Shown one piece after another: positions 45,090 through 53,866 of a stretch of DNA of 64,000 nt (its first letter is position 1; each line of letters starts with the position of its first letter). Where the stretch lies: NCBI RefSeq assembly GCF_030009775.1, contig NZ_JASCTH010000015.1:175006-239005 (forward strand), given 5' to 3'. Both the position numbers and the translations under genes were made by a program. A model generated the notes under the pieces. That model saw only the letters and a list, made by a program, of their open reading frames with translations. It did not search any database and was not told where the DNA came from. Origin of the DNA: Actinoplanes sandaracinus (GTDB lineage: Bacteria > Actinomycetota > Actinomycetes > Mycobacteriales > Micromonosporaceae).

Positions 45090-48032
45090 GTGCCCGTTGA
45101 ACGATGGTCCACCGCTCAGGTCGAGGCGCTCGCGCCCGACCCCGGCTCGCTGCGCAACGCGCGCGGCGTCACCGGCCAGTTCACCGCCACCGGCCTGACC
45201 GGCGACGTCCTCTGGGGACTCTGCCGGGGCTATCAGGTCGCCGCCGATCTGGCCGGGCCGGCGTTCACATGCTCCTGCCCCAGTCGCAAGATTCCCTGCA
45301 AGCACGTGCTCGGCCTGCTGCTGCACTGGTCCTCCTCCGGGGCCGGCGACCATCCGGCGCCACCGTTCGCCACCGGCTGGCAGACCTCCCGTGCCGCCCG
45401 GGCCAAGGCCAGGGCCTCGGTGCCCGACCCGGTGGCCGCGGCGAAACGGGCCCAGGGCCGCGCCGACCGGGTCGCCGGCGGCATGGCCGAGTTGCGGCGC
45501 TGGCTCGACGACCAGATCGAGCAGGGGCTGGCCGCCGCCGGGCGGTCCGGGCCACAGGCGTTCGAGGCGATGGCGGCCCGGCTGGTCGACGCACAGGCGC
45601 CCGGGGTGGCCGGGGCGGTGCGACGGCTCGGCGGCGTCGCGGGCATCGGCCCCCACTGGGCCGACCGGCTCCTCGGCGAGCTGGCCCTGCTGCGGCTGCT
45701 CGTCTCCGGCCACTCCCGGCTCGACACGCTCGATCCGGCGCTGGCGGCCACCGTCCGGTCCCGCATCGGCTTCCCGACCACGACCGAGGAGGTCTTGGCC
45801 GGCCCCCAGGTGACCGACCGATGGCAGGTCCTCGGCCAGGTGGAGTCCGACGACGGCGCTCTGACCAGCCGGCGGACCTGGTTGCACGGCTCCGGCAGCG
45901 GGCGGTTCGCGCTGCTCCTGTCGTTCGCCGCGCCCGGCCAGCCGCTGCCGCCCGACCCCGTGCCGGGCACCGAGTTCCGCGGCGCTCTCTGCTTCTATCC
46001 GGGCGCGGCCCCGCTGCGGGCGCTCGTCGCCGACCAGACCTCCGCGGCTTCGCCGTTCGGCTCGCCCGCCGGCGCCGGGACCATCCGGGCCGCTCTCTCG
46101 CGGTCGGCCGCACTTCTGGCCGCTGAGCCCTGGCGGTTCGACGCTCCGATGCTCCTGTCTGACGTGACTCCCGCGGCCGGCGGCCACCTGGTGGACGCCG
46201 AGGGCTCCGCGCTGCCACTGGCCCCGGGCCATCGGGAGCCGTGGTGGCTGCTCGCGGCGGCCGGGGCGACGCCCGCGACGGTCGCGGCGGAGTGGTCGCC
46301 GAACGGGTTGCGGCCGCTGGCCGCCTGGGTGGACGGGGCGTTCATGCCGGCCGGGCCGCCGGCGCCCGATCCCGGGTCGCGCCGCGAAGCCGAGCTCCCG
46401 CCGGAGCTGTTGACGGCGGCACTGGTCGGGACCGGGCGGCGGCCGTGGGCCGGGCGGTCGGTGCGGGTCGGTTCGTTGAGCATTGATCTGGGGTCCGATG
46501 CCGGGGCGGCGTCCCGGCCCGCCGCGGTCCTTGCCGCTGACCCTGCCGCCGCTCCCGGGCCCACGCCTGCCGCGACTCCCGCTCCCACCAACCCTGCCGC
46601 CGCTCCGGTGCCCGCGGCCGGCGCGGCTTTCGTTCCCGGGGAAGCGGTCGAGTCGCCGGCTGCGGCGTTGCTGGAGGCGGCGGCTGTCGCGCTGACCTGC
46701 CGACGGGCCGGGGTGGAGCCGGCAACCGGGCATGAACCGCTGCCGGCGGCGCCCGCCGAGACCGACGGCCCGCTGCCGGCAGCCGCCTCGGCGCGGCTGG
46801 CCCGGATACTCGACGGCGGCGCGCCCGGCGGCGGCCACCACGAGCAGGAACTGCTGGCTCAGTGGCTGACCGCGGCGGCGGCCCGGGGCGGCATCGTCCC
46901 CCCGGCGATCCTTCCCGGTCTGCTGGACGCCGGACGCCGCAACACCTCGGTCCGGCCCGAGCTGGCCCGGGTGGCCGGCCGGCGCGGCGCCTGGCTCGCC
47001 GGGCAGCGCGCCGACTGGCGCTGGCTGCTCACCGAGGCGGCGCCCGCCCTCGCCGGTGACTGGGCGACCGCGAGCACCGCCGAACGCCTCGGCCACCTGG
47101 CCGCGCTGCGGCACACCGACCCCGGTGCCGCACGTGAGCTGCTGGAGAGCACCTGGGCCGAGGAGTCCTCGGAGACCCGTGCCCGGTTCCTCGGCACGTT
47201 CGGCGCCGGCCTGTCACCGCAGGACGAACCGCTGCTGGAGCGCGCCCTCGACGACCGCCGCAAGGAAGTCCGTGAGGTCGCCCTCGACCTGCTGCGCCAC
47301 CTGCCCGGCGCCGAGCTCGGCCGGCGGATGGCGACCCGGGCGCACGCCGCGGTCCGCCTCGACGGCTCCGGCCGGCTGACCGTCGAACCGCCCACCGAAC
47401 TCGACCGGGACCTGCGCCGCGACGGCGTCGGCGCCACACCGATCCGCGGCATCGGGGTGGGCGCCTGGCTGCTGGAAGAGGTCGTCGCCGGCACACCGCT
47501 CGACACGTGGACCGGCCTCGACCCGGCCGGCTGGCTCGCCGCGGCCCGCGGCCACGACTGGGCGAACCCCCTGCTGCACGGCTGGGCCAAGGCGGCGGTT
47601 CTGCAGCGGGACGCGTCATGGGCGTCGGCGTTGCTCGCCGTCGACAGCGGCATCCTGCGCGAGGCGGTCCGGTGGGACCTGCACCTGGTGCTGCCACCGG
47701 ACCGGCTGGCCCGGCTCGCCGCCGAGGCGCTGCGCTCCGAGGACGGCTCCGCCCAGCGGCTGCTGGCACTGCATCCGGGGCCGTGGCCGGACGGTCTGTC
47801 GGTCGCCGTCCTGGAGTCGGTGGAGCAGCGTGCGCGTACCGACCGGCACACCTGGCAGCTCGGCGAACTCTGCCGGGCGGCCGGCCTCGCGATGCCGCCG
47901 GACTATGCCGACCTGGCCGGGCGCCTCGCCGCCCGGCTCGATCAGATCGTCGACCCGACCAGGGTGCGGCCGGTGACCGAGCTGGCCCGCACCCTCACCT
48001 TCCGACACGAGATGCTTCAGGAGCTCCGTTGA
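45090..48032 (+). CDS. SWIM zinc-finger protein fused to DUF5691
   Basis: A 980-residue protein. The N-terminal SWIM finger has Cys61, Cys63, Cys70 and His72 (CSCPSRKIPCKHVLGLLL), a C-x-C-x6-C-x-H zinc site used to bind DNA or protein. Residues ~80-430 are a SWIM-associated helical and beta region. From about 435 (LLTAALVGTGRRPW) begins a DUF5691-type repeat-rich helical domain, with a Pro/Ala linker near 490-520 and HEAT-like segments (DRRKEVREVALDLLRHLPGA). In many actinomycetes these are two separate adjacent genes. The stop overlaps the MoxR gene's likely TTG start. Confidence 0.86.
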   Translation: MPVERWSTAQVEALAPDPGSLRNARGVTGQFTATGLTGDVLWGLCRGYQVAADLAGPAFTCSCPSRKIPCKHVLGLLLHWSSSGAGDHPAPPFATGWQTSRAARAKARASVPDPVAAAKRAQGRADRVAGGMAELRRWLDDQIEQGLAAAGRSGPQAFEAMAARLVDAQAPGVAGAVRRLGGVAGIGPHWADRLLGELALLRLLVSGHSRLDTLDPALAATVRSRIGFPTTTEEVLAGPQVTDRWQVLGQVESDDGALTSRRTWLHGSGSGRFALLLSFAAPGQPLPPDPVPGTEFRGALCFYPGAAPLRALVADQTSAASPFGSPAGAGTIRAALSRSAALLAAEPWRFDAPMLLSDVTPAAGGHLVDAEGSALPLAPGHREPWWLLAAAGATPATVAAEWSPNGLRPLAAWVDGAFMPAGPPAPDPGSRREAELPPELLTAALVGTGRRPWAGRSVRVGSLSIDLGSDAGAASRPAAVLAADPAAAPGPTPAATPAPTNPAAAPVPAAGAAFVPGEAVESPAAALLEAAAVALTCRRAGVEPATGHEPLPAAPAETDGPLPAAASARLARILDGGAPGGGHHEQELLAQWLTAAAARGGIVPPAILPGLLDAGRRNTSVRPELARVAGRRGAWLAGQRADWRWLLTEAAPALAGDWATASTAERLGHLAALRHTDPGAARELLESTWAEESSETRARFLGTFGAGLSPQDEPLLERALDDRRKEVREVALDLLRHLPGAELGRRMATRAHAAVRLDGSGRLTVEPPTELDRDLRRDGVGATPIRGIGVGAWLLEEVVAGTPLDTWTGLDPAGWLAAARGHDWANPLLHGWAKAAVLQRDASWASALLAVDSGILREAVRWDLHLVLPPDRLARLAAEALRSEDGSAQRLLALHPGPWPDGLSVAVLESVEQRARTDRHTWQLGELCRAAGLAMPPDYADLAGRLAARLDQIVDPTRVRPVTELARTLTFRHEMLQELR

Positions 48033-49183
48033 ACGCTTTTCAGCCCGGCACCGAGCCCGACGGTGCGATGCCGTCGGCCAGCGACACGCAGTCCCGGCCT
48101 CGTCACGTCGAGGAGAGTTCAGCGACCGCTCTGCGACCGCACGCCGAGGACCAGTACGCCGAGGAGCTGGCCCTGCTCGCCGCCGCCGACGACCGGCCCC
48201 GCCCGCCGGGCTGGAAACTGTCGCCGCAGGCCGTCGTCACCTATCTGCTCGGCGACGGCGCGAAGATCACCCCGAAGTATGTGGGCCCCCGCCGCCTCAT
48301 GGAGGTGGCCGTCTCCACGCTCGCCACCGACCGGGCGCTGCTGCTGCTCGGCGTCCCCGGCACCGCGAAGACATGGGTGTCCGAACACCTGGCGGCGGCC
48401 GTCTCCGGCGACTCGACGCTGCTGGTGCAGGGCACCGCCGGCACCGCCGAGGAGGCCATCCGGTACGGCTGGAACTACGCCCGTCTGCTCGCCGAGGGCC
48501 CGACCGCCGCCGCCCTGGTGCCGAGCCCGATCATGCGCGCCATGCGCACCGGTGCGATCGCCCGGCTGGAGGAGCTGACCCGGGTGCCGTCCGACGTGCA
48601 GGACGCCCTGATCACCATCCTGTCCGAGAAGACCCTGCCGGTGCCCGAGCTCGGCACCGAGGTGCAGGCGGTGCGCGGATTCAACCTGATCGCCACCGCC
48701 AACGACCGGGACCGCGGGGTCAACGAGCTGTCCAGCGCCCTGCGCCGCCGGTTCAACACGGTGGTGCTGCCGATGCCGGCCAGCGCCGACGACGAGGTGG
48801 AGATCGTCGCGCGGCGGGTGGCCCAGCTCGGCCGGGCCCTGGAACTGCCCGAGGTGCCGGCGGCGCTGGAGGAGATCCGCCGGGTGGTGACGATCTTCCG
48901 GGAGCTGCGGTCCGGGATGACCGAGGACAGGCGGACCAAGCTGAAGTCGCCGACCGGGACCCTCTCCACCGCCGAGGCCATCTCGGTGATCACGAACGGG
49001 ATGGCGCTGGCCGCCCACTTCGGTGACGGCACGCTGCACCCCGCCGACGTGGCCTCGGGCATCGCCGGCGCGGTCATCAAGGACCCGGTCTCCGACGGGG
49101 TCGTCTGGCGGGAATACCTGGAGACGGTGGTGCGGGAGCGGTCCGGGTGGCTCGACTTCTACCGGGCCGCGCGCGATGCCTGA
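48029..49183 (+). CDS. MoxR-type AAA+ ATPase
   Basis: A 384-residue AAA+ ATPase. Walker A GVPGTAKT (108-115), a Walker B with Glu in place of the usual Asp (AIARLEELTRVP), sensor 1 FNLIATANDRDRG, and arginine-finger segment ALRRRFNTVVLP. MoxR proteins remodel vWA partners. The TTG at 48029 is the likely start: AGGAG stands five bases upstream and it overlaps the previous stop (TTGA). An ATG at 48068 lacks a good ribosome site. Its stop overlaps the DUF5682 start by eight bases. Confidence 0.9.
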   Translation: MNAFQPGTEPDGAMPSASDTQSRPRHVEESSATALRPHAEDQYAEELALLAAADDRPRPPGWKLSPQAVVTYLLGDGAKITPKYVGPRRLMEVAVSTLATDRALLLLGVPGTAKTWVSEHLAAAVSGDSTLLVQGTAGTAEEAIRYGWNYARLLAEGPTAAALVPSPIMRAMRTGAIARLEELTRVPSDVQDALITILSEKTLPVPELGTEVQAVRGFNLIATANDRDRGVNELSSALRRRFNTVVLPMPASADDEVEIVARRVAQLGRALELPEVPAALEEIRRVVTIFRELRSGMTEDRRTKLKSPTGTLSTAEAISVITNGMALAAHFGDGTLHPADVASGIAGAVIKDPVSDGVVWREYLETVVRERSGWLDFYRAARDA

Positions 49184-51455
49184 GCGGATCTACGGGGTCC
49201 GGCATCACGGGCCCGGTTCGGCGCGGGCGGTGGTGCGCGCGCTGGCCGCCCATCCGCCGGAGGTGCTGCTCGTCGAGGGGCCGCCGGAGGCCGACGAGTT
49301 GGTTCGGTGGGTGGCGGACGGTGGCCTGGAACCGCCGGTCGCGCTGCTCGGCTATGCGGTGGACGATCCGGGGCGGGCCGCGTTCTGGCCGTTCGCGGTC
49401 TTCTCCCCGGAGTGGCAGGCGATCCGGTGGGCGGTCGAGCACGGGGTGCGGGTCCGCTTCTTCGACCTTCCGTACGCATACCGCGTCGCCCCGGAGCCGG
49501 CCGCCGGCCCGGCCGTCGCATCACCCGTCGCGGATGACCTGGGTGGGGCCGAGGCGGGCGGGGGCGAGGCGGGCGGCGGGGCGCCTCGCCCGGTGCGGCC
49601 GGTGGACCCGATCGGAGAACTGGCCGCGGCGGCCGGATACGACGATCCGGAGCGATGGTGGGAGGACGTCGTCGAGCATCGCGGGGCGCCGGTGTTCGAG
49701 GCGATCGCCGAGGCGATGACGGCGATCCGGGAAACCGCGCCGGAGGACCCCGACGACCTGCTGCGCGAGGCGTACATGCGGACCGTGCTGCGGGAGGAGC
49801 GGCGGCGGCACGAGGAGATCGCCGTGGTCTGTGGAGCCTGGCACGTGCCGGCGCTGACCCGGAAAGTGCCGGTGAAGGACGACACCGCGCTGCTCAGGGG
49901 CCGGCGTAAGGGGAAGGTGGCGTTCACCTGGGTGCCGTGGACATATGGGCGGCTGGCGTCCTGGTCCGGGTACGGGGCCGGGGTGCGGTCCCCCGGCTGG
50001 TACCACCACCTGTTCACGTCGGTCGACGACGTGGTGGCGCGGTGGCTGGTCGACGCGGCCGGGGTGTTGCGCGCGGAGGGCGTACCCACGTCGTCGGCGC
50101 ATGTGATCGAGGCCGTGCGCCTCGCCGAGTCCCTGGCGACGCTGCGCGGCCGCCCGCTCGCCGGGCTGGCCGAGGTGACCGAGGCCGCCGAGGCGGTGAT
50201 GTGTGACGGCGAGCCGCTGCGGTCCGAGTTGATCGCCCGTCGCCTGGTCGTCGGGGAGCGTCTCGGCGCGGTGCCGGACGACATGCCGGCCGTGCCGCTG
50301 GCCCGGGATCTGGCCGTCCAGCAGCGCTCGTTGCGGCTCCGGCCGGAGGCCGGGGAACGCGCTCTCGACCTGGACCTGCGGCAGGAGAACGACCTGCGGC
50401 GCAGCCGCCTGCTGCATCGCCTCGGCGTTCTCGGCGTGCCGTGGGGTGAGCGGGCCGCCACCCAGCGCGGCACCGGCACGTTCCGTGAGCAGTGGCGGCT
50501 GGCGTGGCAGCCCGAGTTCGCGGTCCGCCTGGTCGAGGGCGGCATGTGGGGCACGACCGTGGTGTCCGCCGCGGCCGCCCGGGTGACCCGCCGCGCCCAG
50601 GACGCCGGCACCCTGGCCGAGGTCACCGCACTGGTGGAGGTCTGCCTGCTCGCCGACCTGGCCGAGGCCTACCCACCGGTGCTCGCCGCCCTGGACACCC
50701 GTGGCGCGCTCGACGCCGACGTGCATCACCTGATGGCGGCGATTCCCGCGCTGGCCCGCACGCTGCGGTACGGCGATGTGCGCCGGACCGACGTCGCCGG
50801 GCTGGCGACGGTGACCGCGAGTCTGCTGAGCCGGGTCTGCGCGGCCCTGCCGTCCGCCGCCGGCTCGCTCTCCGACGAGGCGGCGCGGCACCTGCGGGAC
50901 GGCATGGACGGCGTGCACCAGGCCGTCGGCCTGCTCGCCGACGAGTCATCGCGGGAGCGCTGGCTCGGCACGATCGAGTCGCTGGCGTCGCGTTCCGGTC
51001 TGCACGGTCTTCCCGCCGGTCGGCTGACGCGGTTGCTGCTGGACGCCGGCCGGCTGGACGGCGCCGAGGTTCGCCGGCGGCTCCGGCTGCCGCTGACCGT
51101 CGGCACGCCCCCGGCGCACGCGGCGGCCTGGGTGGAGGGCTTCCTGTCCGGCGGCGGGCTGCTGCTCGTGCATGACGAGGCGCTGTTGTCGCTGGTGGAC
51201 GACTGGCTGGCGGACATCCCGGCGGACGCGTTCGACAACGTGCTGCCGCTGCTGCGACGCACGTTCGGCGGCTTCGACGCCGGGGAGCGGCGGGCCATCG
51301 GCGAGCGGGTGGCCGGGGGCCGGGCGGACGCGGCCGGGTCCAGCACCGCGATCGACGTGGACCGGGCCTCCGCTCCGCTGCCGACGTTGAGCGCCCTGCT
51401 CGGCCGCCCTATGAAAGCGATCCGGGAAAGCAGTCCCGTGAAGACGGTCCCGTAA
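49176..51455 (+). CDS. DUF5682 family protein, probable Tiki/TraB/EreA-like hydrolase
   Basis: A 759-residue protein. Opening IYGVRHHGPGSARAVVRAL puts His10/His11 after the first strand, VLLVEGPPEADEL puts Glu34 after the second, and EEIAVVCGAWHVPAL puts His223 at a later strand end. This His-Glu-His arrangement is that of Tiki/TraB/ChaN/EreA proteins, metal-dependent proteases or esterases; that link is inference. A Gly/Ala linker (~120-138) and a long helical C-terminal half follow. Its last codons lie within a 14-bp tandem repeat that contains the stop. Confidence 0.84.
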   Translation: MPERIYGVRHHGPGSARAVVRALAAHPPEVLLVEGPPEADELVRWVADGGLEPPVALLGYAVDDPGRAAFWPFAVFSPEWQAIRWAVEHGVRVRFFDLPYAYRVAPEPAAGPAVASPVADDLGGAEAGGGEAGGGAPRPVRPVDPIGELAAAAGYDDPERWWEDVVEHRGAPVFEAIAEAMTAIRETAPEDPDDLLREAYMRTVLREERRRHEEIAVVCGAWHVPALTRKVPVKDDTALLRGRRKGKVAFTWVPWTYGRLASWSGYGAGVRSPGWYHHLFTSVDDVVARWLVDAAGVLRAEGVPTSSAHVIEAVRLAESLATLRGRPLAGLAEVTEAAEAVMCDGEPLRSELIARRLVVGERLGAVPDDMPAVPLARDLAVQQRSLRLRPEAGERALDLDLRQENDLRRSRLLHRLGVLGVPWGERAATQRGTGTFREQWRLAWQPEFAVRLVEGGMWGTTVVSAAAARVTRRAQDAGTLAEVTALVEVCLLADLAEAYPPVLAALDTRGALDADVHHLMAAIPALARTLRYGDVRRTDVAGLATVTASLLSRVCAALPSAAGSLSDEAARHLRDGMDGVHQAVGLLADESSRERWLGTIESLASRSGLHGLPAGRLTRLLLDAGRLDGAEVRRRLRLPLTVGTPPAHAAAWVEGFLSGGGLLLVHDEALLSLVDDWLADIPADAFDNVLPLLRRTFGGFDAGERRAIGERVAGGRADAAGSSTAIDVDRASAPLPTLSALLGRPMKAIRESSPVKTVP

Positions 51456-51509
51456 AGACGGTCCCGTGAAAACCGTCCCATGAAAGCAGTCCCGTGCAAG
51501 CAGTCCCGT
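51412..51509. repeat. 14-bp minisatellite across the DUF5682 stop codon
   Basis: Seven units: a degenerate first (51413-51425), then six exact 14-base units from 51426 to 51509 with consensus GAAAGCAGTCCCGT (variants with GACG or CCG in the centre). The third of these, 51454-51467, follows directly on the TAA stop at 51453-51455. Fourteen is not a multiple of three, so gain or loss of a unit shifts frames. Confidence 0.88.
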
Positions 51510-51542
51510 GAACTCACCGGTGAGATTCGAGTCGGAGGCATT

Positions 51543-52724
51543 GTGACCAGCGAGAACGAGGCAACGCGGGAGCGGCTGCGGCGGTGGCGCCTGGTCCTCG
51601 GCGGCGAGGCCGCCGAGGCGCTCGGTCAGGCCGAGGGGCGGGACGGGGCGATGGACGCCGCGCTGGCCGCGCTCTACGACGCCGGGCCGCCGGACGAGCG
51701 GCCGGCCGGGCGGTCCGCCGGGCTGGGCGGTTCGGCGCCGAAGGTGGCGCGCTGGCTCGGCGACATCCGGGAGTACTTCCCGAGCACGGTGGTCCAGGTG
51801 ATGCAGGCCGACGCCATCGAGCGGCTCGATCTGACCCGCCTGCTGCTGGAGCCCGAGATGCTCGCCGCGGTGGAACCCGACGTGCATCTGGTCGGCACGC
51901 TGCTCTCCCTGAACCGGGTCATGCCGGACACCGCCCGGGAGGCGGCACGGCAGGTGGTGCGGACCGTCGTCGACGAGTTGGAGCGGCGGATCGCGCAGCA
52001 GACCAGGGCGGCGGTGAGTGGCGCGCTGAACCGGGCCGCCCGGATCAGCCGGCCCCGGCACGCCGACATCGACTGGGACCGGACCATTCGCGCGAACCTC
52101 AAGCACTACGTGCCGGAACACCGGACGGTGATCCCGGAGCGGCTGGTCGGGTACGGCCGGCGCAGCACCGCGATCCAGCGGGACGTGGTGCTCTGCGTCG
52201 ACCAGTCCGGCTCGATGGCCGCCTCGGTGGTGTTCTCCGGGGTGTTCGCCGCGGTGCTGGCGTCGATGCGGTCGCTGCGCACGTCGCTGGTCGTCTTCGA
52301 CACCGCGGTCGTGGACCTGACCGATCAGCTCGCCGATCCGGTGGAGGTGCTGTTCGGCACCCAGCTCGGCGGCGGGACGGACATCAACCGGGCGATCGCC
52401 TACTCCCAGCAGCTGATCACCAGGCCGCGGGACAGCATCTTCGTGCTGATCAGCGATCTGTACGAGGGCGGGGCCCGGGAGGAGATGCTGCGCCGGGTCG
52501 CGGAGATGACGGCCGCGGGGGTGCAGGTCGTGGCGCTGCTCGCGCTCTCCGACGAGGGCGCGCCCGCCTTCGACCACGAGAACGCGGCAGCGCTCGCGGC
52601 GCTCGGTGTGCCCGCGTTCGCCTGCACTCCGGACGCGTTCCCCGATCTGATGGCCGCGGCGATCGAGCGCCGTGATCTGCGCGCCTTCGCCGAACGCAGC
52701 GCCGATCAGGGCTCCGGCGCCTGA
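51543..52724 (+). CDS. vWA-domain protein, MoxR partner
   Basis: A 393-residue protein. The N-terminal ~200 residues are helical. The von Willebrand A domain has a complete MIDAS: Asp220, Ser222, Ser224 (CVDQSGSMA), Thr279 (GGGTDIN) and Asp305 (LISDLYEGG). It ends with a short acidic tail. MoxR ATPases act on such proteins by ATP-driven conformational change. The GTG at 51543 has GGAGG five bases upstream; an in-frame ATG inside the repeat (51480) is an alternative start. It closes the operon. Confidence 0.92.
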   Translation: MTSENEATRERLRRWRLVLGGEAAEALGQAEGRDGAMDAALAALYDAGPPDERPAGRSAGLGGSAPKVARWLGDIREYFPSTVVQVMQADAIERLDLTRLLLEPEMLAAVEPDVHLVGTLLSLNRVMPDTAREAARQVVRTVVDELERRIAQQTRAAVSGALNRAARISRPRHADIDWDRTIRANLKHYVPEHRTVIPERLVGYGRRSTAIQRDVVLCVDQSGSMAASVVFSGVFAAVLASMRSLRTSLVVFDTAVVDLTDQLADPVEVLFGTQLGGGTDINRAIAYSQQLITRPRDSIFVLISDLYEGGAREEMLRRVAEMTAAGVQVVALLALSDEGAPAFDHENAAALAALGVPAFACTPDAFPDLMAAAIERRDLRAFAERSADQGSGA

Positions 52725-52793
52725 CCTGCCCGATCGCCGTGGCCCGTCCCGGTCGACGGAACCGGGGCCTGTGGGACCGGTTCGGAGGAGGGC

Positions 52794-52821
52794 TTGCATA
52801 CCGCTCGGATGTAACTACCGT
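52794..52821 (+). promoter_or_regulatory. Leaderless promoter of the methyltransferase gene
   Basis: TTGCAT (52794-52799), a 16-base spacer, and TACCGT (52816-52821) end seven bases before the ATG at 52829. No ribosome site. This is the most complete -35/-10 pair seen in the window. Confidence 0.65.
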
Positions 52822-52828
52822 AGTCGAC

Positions 52829-53590
52829 ATGAGTGCTTACCTGAAGAACTCCCTGACGTGGCAGGAGAGCTGGGACCGACAGCAGCAGGCGTTCATGCCG
52901 GACCGGGAGGAGCGGTTCGCGGCGATGCTGACCGCCGTCGCCGCGGTCACCGGCGGCGAGCCGCCCCGGCTGCTCGACCTGGCCGGCGGCACCGGGGCCA
53001 TCTCGCTGCGCACACTGGCCCGTTTCCCCGGCGCCCAGGTCACCGTGCTGGACCAGGACCCGGTGCTGCTGACCATCGCGGAGTCCTCGCTGCGGGACCG
53101 CGCGACGATCGTCGACGCCGATCTCGGCGACCCCGGCTGGCGGGCCAAACTGCCGCCGGAGCCGTTCGACGCGGTGCTGACCGCGACCGCGCTGCACTGG
53201 CTGCCGGTCGAGCGGGTGAGCGCGCTCTACGCGGAGGTCCGTGAGGTGCTGCGGCCCGGCGGCGTCTTCGCGAACGCCGACCGCATGGAGGAGGAGGGCC
53301 TGCCGGAGCTCTCCCGCAAACTTCATGATCATGCCGAGGCGGAACGTGAGGCCCGGTACGCGACCGGCGCCGCCACCTCCTGGGCGCAGTGGTGGGCTCT
53401 GGCCGCCGCCGACGAGTGCCTGGCACCGAAGGCCGCCGAACGGGAGCGGATCTACCCGTCCGACCGGCACAGTCAGGAGTGGACTCCGCCCGCGTCCTGG
53501 CACGTCGAGACGTTGCGTGCGGCCGGTTTCCGGGAGGCGGGCCTGATCTGGCGCGGCGGCATGGACGCCGCGGTCGCGGCCATCCGCTGA
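52829..53590 (+). CDS. Class I SAM-dependent methyltransferase
   Basis: A 253-residue methyltransferase. Motif I is LLDLAGGTGAISLRTL, motif II ends VTVLDQDPVLL, then the acidic VDADLGD and the active-site segment FDAVLTATALHWLP. This ubiE/trans-aconitate-like fold methylates small molecules; the substrate is unknown. The ATG at 52829 follows a full promoter without leader. The long in-frame extension to 52739 is not coding. It converges on the small CxxC protein gene. Confidence 0.9.
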   Translation: MSAYLKNSLTWQESWDRQQQAFMPDREERFAAMLTAVAAVTGGEPPRLLDLAGGTGAISLRTLARFPGAQVTVLDQDPVLLTIAESSLRDRATIVDADLGDPGWRAKLPPEPFDAVLTATALHWLPVERVSALYAEVREVLRPGGVFANADRMEEEGLPELSRKLHDHAEAEREARYATGAATSWAQWWALAAADECLAPKAAERERIYPSDRHSQEWTPPASWHVETLRAAGFREAGLIWRGGMDAAVAAIR

Positions 53591-53635
53591 CCCGTCCGGT
53601 CCCGCGAAAGGCCGGCATGCCCGCCGGGAGGCGGG

Positions 53636-53866
53636 TCAGTCCGTCCAGCGGAGGAAACGGTCGAAGAGCTCGGAGGCGGGCGTGTGGGGCATCTCCCGGG
53701 CCGCCTCCTCAAGCTGGTCCCACATCAGCACCGCCAGTTCCACCCGGCCGTGCTCCCGCACCAGCCGCTCCCGGGCCGGGTCGCACGGCCAGGGCCGGCC
53801 GCACGAACGACAGTCCCAGGACGGCCGGTCGGGGGTGTGTTCCGCGTGGTCCTCGAACCCGGTCAT
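53636..53866 (-). CDS. Small CxxC zinc-ribbon-like protein, 76 residues
   Basis: Reads MTGFEDHAEHTPDRPSWDC then RSCGRPWPCDPARERL. The WxCxxCGxPWPC block (three cysteines, one Trp) is a recurring actinobacterial small-protein signature, often called flavin reductase in error. The rest is a helix (RVELAVLMWDQLEEA). It may bind zinc. The start at 53866 has no strong ribosome site. Confidence 0.7.
   Translation of the reverse strand: MTGFEDHAEHTPDRPSWDCRSCGRPWPCDPARERLVREHGRVELAVLMWDQLEEAAREMPHTPASELFDRFLRWTD

Noticed and set aside
45018..47114. A 698-codon open frame on the minus strand
   Set aside because: It is antisense to the SWIM-DUF5691 gene and reads as Arg/Gly/Pro-rich low-complexity sequence, the usual shadow in high-GC DNA; no ribosome site or motif.
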